DNA of 16,064 bases from JBBRWO01 sp964388455 (lineage in GTDB: Bacteria > Actinomycetota > Coriobacteriia > Anaerosomatales > JAAXUF01). Made by a program: the position numbers and the translations under genes. Shown here one piece after another: positions 15,142 to 16,064 of the stretch. The stretch spans positions 1 through 16,064 of the forward strand of contig CAYMAN010000037.1 in the NCBI GenBank assembly GCA_964388455.1, written 5' to 3'. A model generated the notes under the pieces. The model did not search any database and was not told the origin of the DNA. It saw only the letters and a program-made list of their open reading frames with translations. Numbering within the stretch: the stretch's first letter is position 1; each line of letters opens with the position of its first letter.

Positions 15142-15166
15142 TTGACGTAACGATTAGGAGAGCGAC

Positions 15167-16064
15167 ATGGGTAGGCCAAGCGCACCGAGACCGCCGGCGA
15201 CACCGGACCAGAAGACCGCACACGACCTCACCGCCGTGCTGCCGATGACCGCCGAGGTCAAAGACGGCCACCTGTGGATCGGCGGCGTCGATACCGTCGC
15301 GCTCGCTGCCGAGGCCGGCACCGCCGTCTACGTCATGGACGAGACCACCATCCGCCATCAGCTCTCCGAGTACGTGAAGTGGACGCGCTTCCACTGGCCG
15401 CACGTCGACACCGTCTACGCTGGCAAGGCGTTCATGTCGCTCGCGATGCTCAAGATCGTCGCCGAGGAGGGCTGCTGCCTGGACGTCTCAAGCGGCGGTG
15501 AGTTGGCGTTCGCTCGGCGCGTCGGATTCCCGATGGAGCGCATCTACGTCCACGGCAACAACAAGACGCCGGCGGAGCTCGCCGAGTGCCTTGACGCCAA
15601 GGTGGGCCGCATCGTGGTCGACAGCTTCGAGGAACTCGACCGTCTCTCGGCGCTGGCAGCTGAGCGCGGCGTGTCGCAGAAGGTGCTCATCCGCGTGACC
15701 CCGGGTGTCGAGGCCGATACCCACGACTTCATCATGACCGGTGCCGAGGACTCGAAGTTCGGCTTTGGTCGCAACCAGGGGCTGGCGATGAAGGCGGTCA
15801 AGCGCGCCATCGAGCTGCCCGGCATCGACTTCGACGGACTGCATATGCACATCGGCAGCCAGATCTTCGCGCTGCACAGCTTCTCGCGCGCCATCGAGGT
15901 CATCGTCGACTTCATGCGTGAGATCAAGGCCGAGACGGGCGTCGAGGTCTGCATGCTCGATACGGGTGGCGGGCTCGGTATCGCCTACGGTCTGCCCGAC
16001 GAGCCGTCCACCATCAAGGACTACGGCAAGGTCGTCGTCGACGGCATCAAGGAGGAGTGCGAGA
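15167..16064 (+). CDS. lysA: Diaminopimelate decarboxylase, N-terminal 299 residues (runs off the window)
   Basis: LysA is a PLP-dependent fold-type III enzyme that decarboxylates meso-diaminopimelate to L-lysine in the cytoplasm, the last step of lysine synthesis. The reading frame is open to the window end, so the C-terminal domain is not seen. The PLP lysine is Lys87 in TVYAGKAF; LDVSSGGEL follows, then SKFGFG, HMHIGSQI and the phosphate-binding DTGGGLGIAYG near the end. The ATG at 15167 has AGGAG (15156-15160) six bases upstream; a later ATG (15245) lacks such a site. About 25 Pro/Ala/Thr-containing residues precede the conserved core. Ornithine or arginine decarboxylases of the same fold are less likely, given the motifs and the argS neighbour typical of actinobacteria. 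Confidence 0.93.
   Translation, partial: MGRPSAPRPPATPDQKTAHDLTAVLPMTAEVKDGHLWIGGVDTVALAAEAGTAVYVMDETTIRHQLSEYVKWTRFHWPHVDTVYAGKAFMSLAMLKIVAEEGCCLDVSSGGELAFARRVGFPMERIYVHGNNKTPAELAECLDAKVGRIVVDSFEELDRLSALAAERGVSQKVLIRVTPGVEADTHDFIMTGAEDSKFGFGRNQGLAMKAVKRAIELPGIDFDGLHMHIGSQIFALHSFSRAIEVIVDFMREIKAETGVEVCMLDTGGGLGIAYGLPDEPSTIKDYGKVVVDGIKEECE

Overview
The window is 16 kb of GC-rich bacterial DNA in which every supported gene lies on the + strand and is packed tightly, often with start and stop codons overlapping. GTG and TTG starts and strong Shine-Dalgarno sites are common. The high GC content, the argS-lysA adjacency and the complex I cluster lacking nuoEFG suggest an anaerobic or facultative actinomycetote, perhaps of the Coriobacteriia or a relative. 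The lineage is an inference, not something read directly from a marker.

Layout: (1) 1-98: the 3' part of a tRNA-Thr(CGT) followed by a strong intrinsic terminator. (2) 99-361: a leader region with one clear inverted repeat. (3) 362-9944: an uninterrupted eleven-gene cluster, nuoA-B-C-D-H-I-J-K-L-M-N, encoding the membrane arm and the quinone-reducing connecting module of a complex I-like proton pump. The NADH-oxidising module (nuoE, nuoF, nuoG) is absent. (4) 10073-11814: a membrane-anchored HtrA/DegP-type serine protease, translationally coupled to rlmH (23S rRNA pseudouridine-1915 methyltransferase). (5) 12006-13286: a CreD-like multi-spanning membrane protein with a Pro/Gln-rich tail, closed by an intrinsic terminator. 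(6) 13400-16064: argS (arginyl-tRNA synthetase) and the first 299 codons of lysA (diaminopimelate decarboxylase), which runs off the right edge.

How the parts work together: the Nuo proteins would form one enzyme. NuoB, C, D and I carry electrons through iron-sulfur clusters to quinone, and NuoH, A, J, K, L, M and N couple this to proton (or sodium) translocation. Because no NADH dehydrogenase module is present here, the likely electron donor is reduced ferredoxin or another soluble carrier docking at NuoI/NuoB, unless nuoEFG lies elsewhere. The remaining genes are housekeeping or envelope functions: protein quality control, ribosome maturation, tRNA charging and lysine/peptidoglycan precursor synthesis.

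I found no CRISPR array, insertion sequence, phage gene, toxin-antitoxin pair or defence system. The most notable points are the donor-less complex I, the unusual Ala/Pro tail on NuoI, the N-terminal extension of NuoD, the CreD-like orphan, and a promoter that appears to be embedded in a terminator ahead of argS. None of these amounts to a clearly new system.
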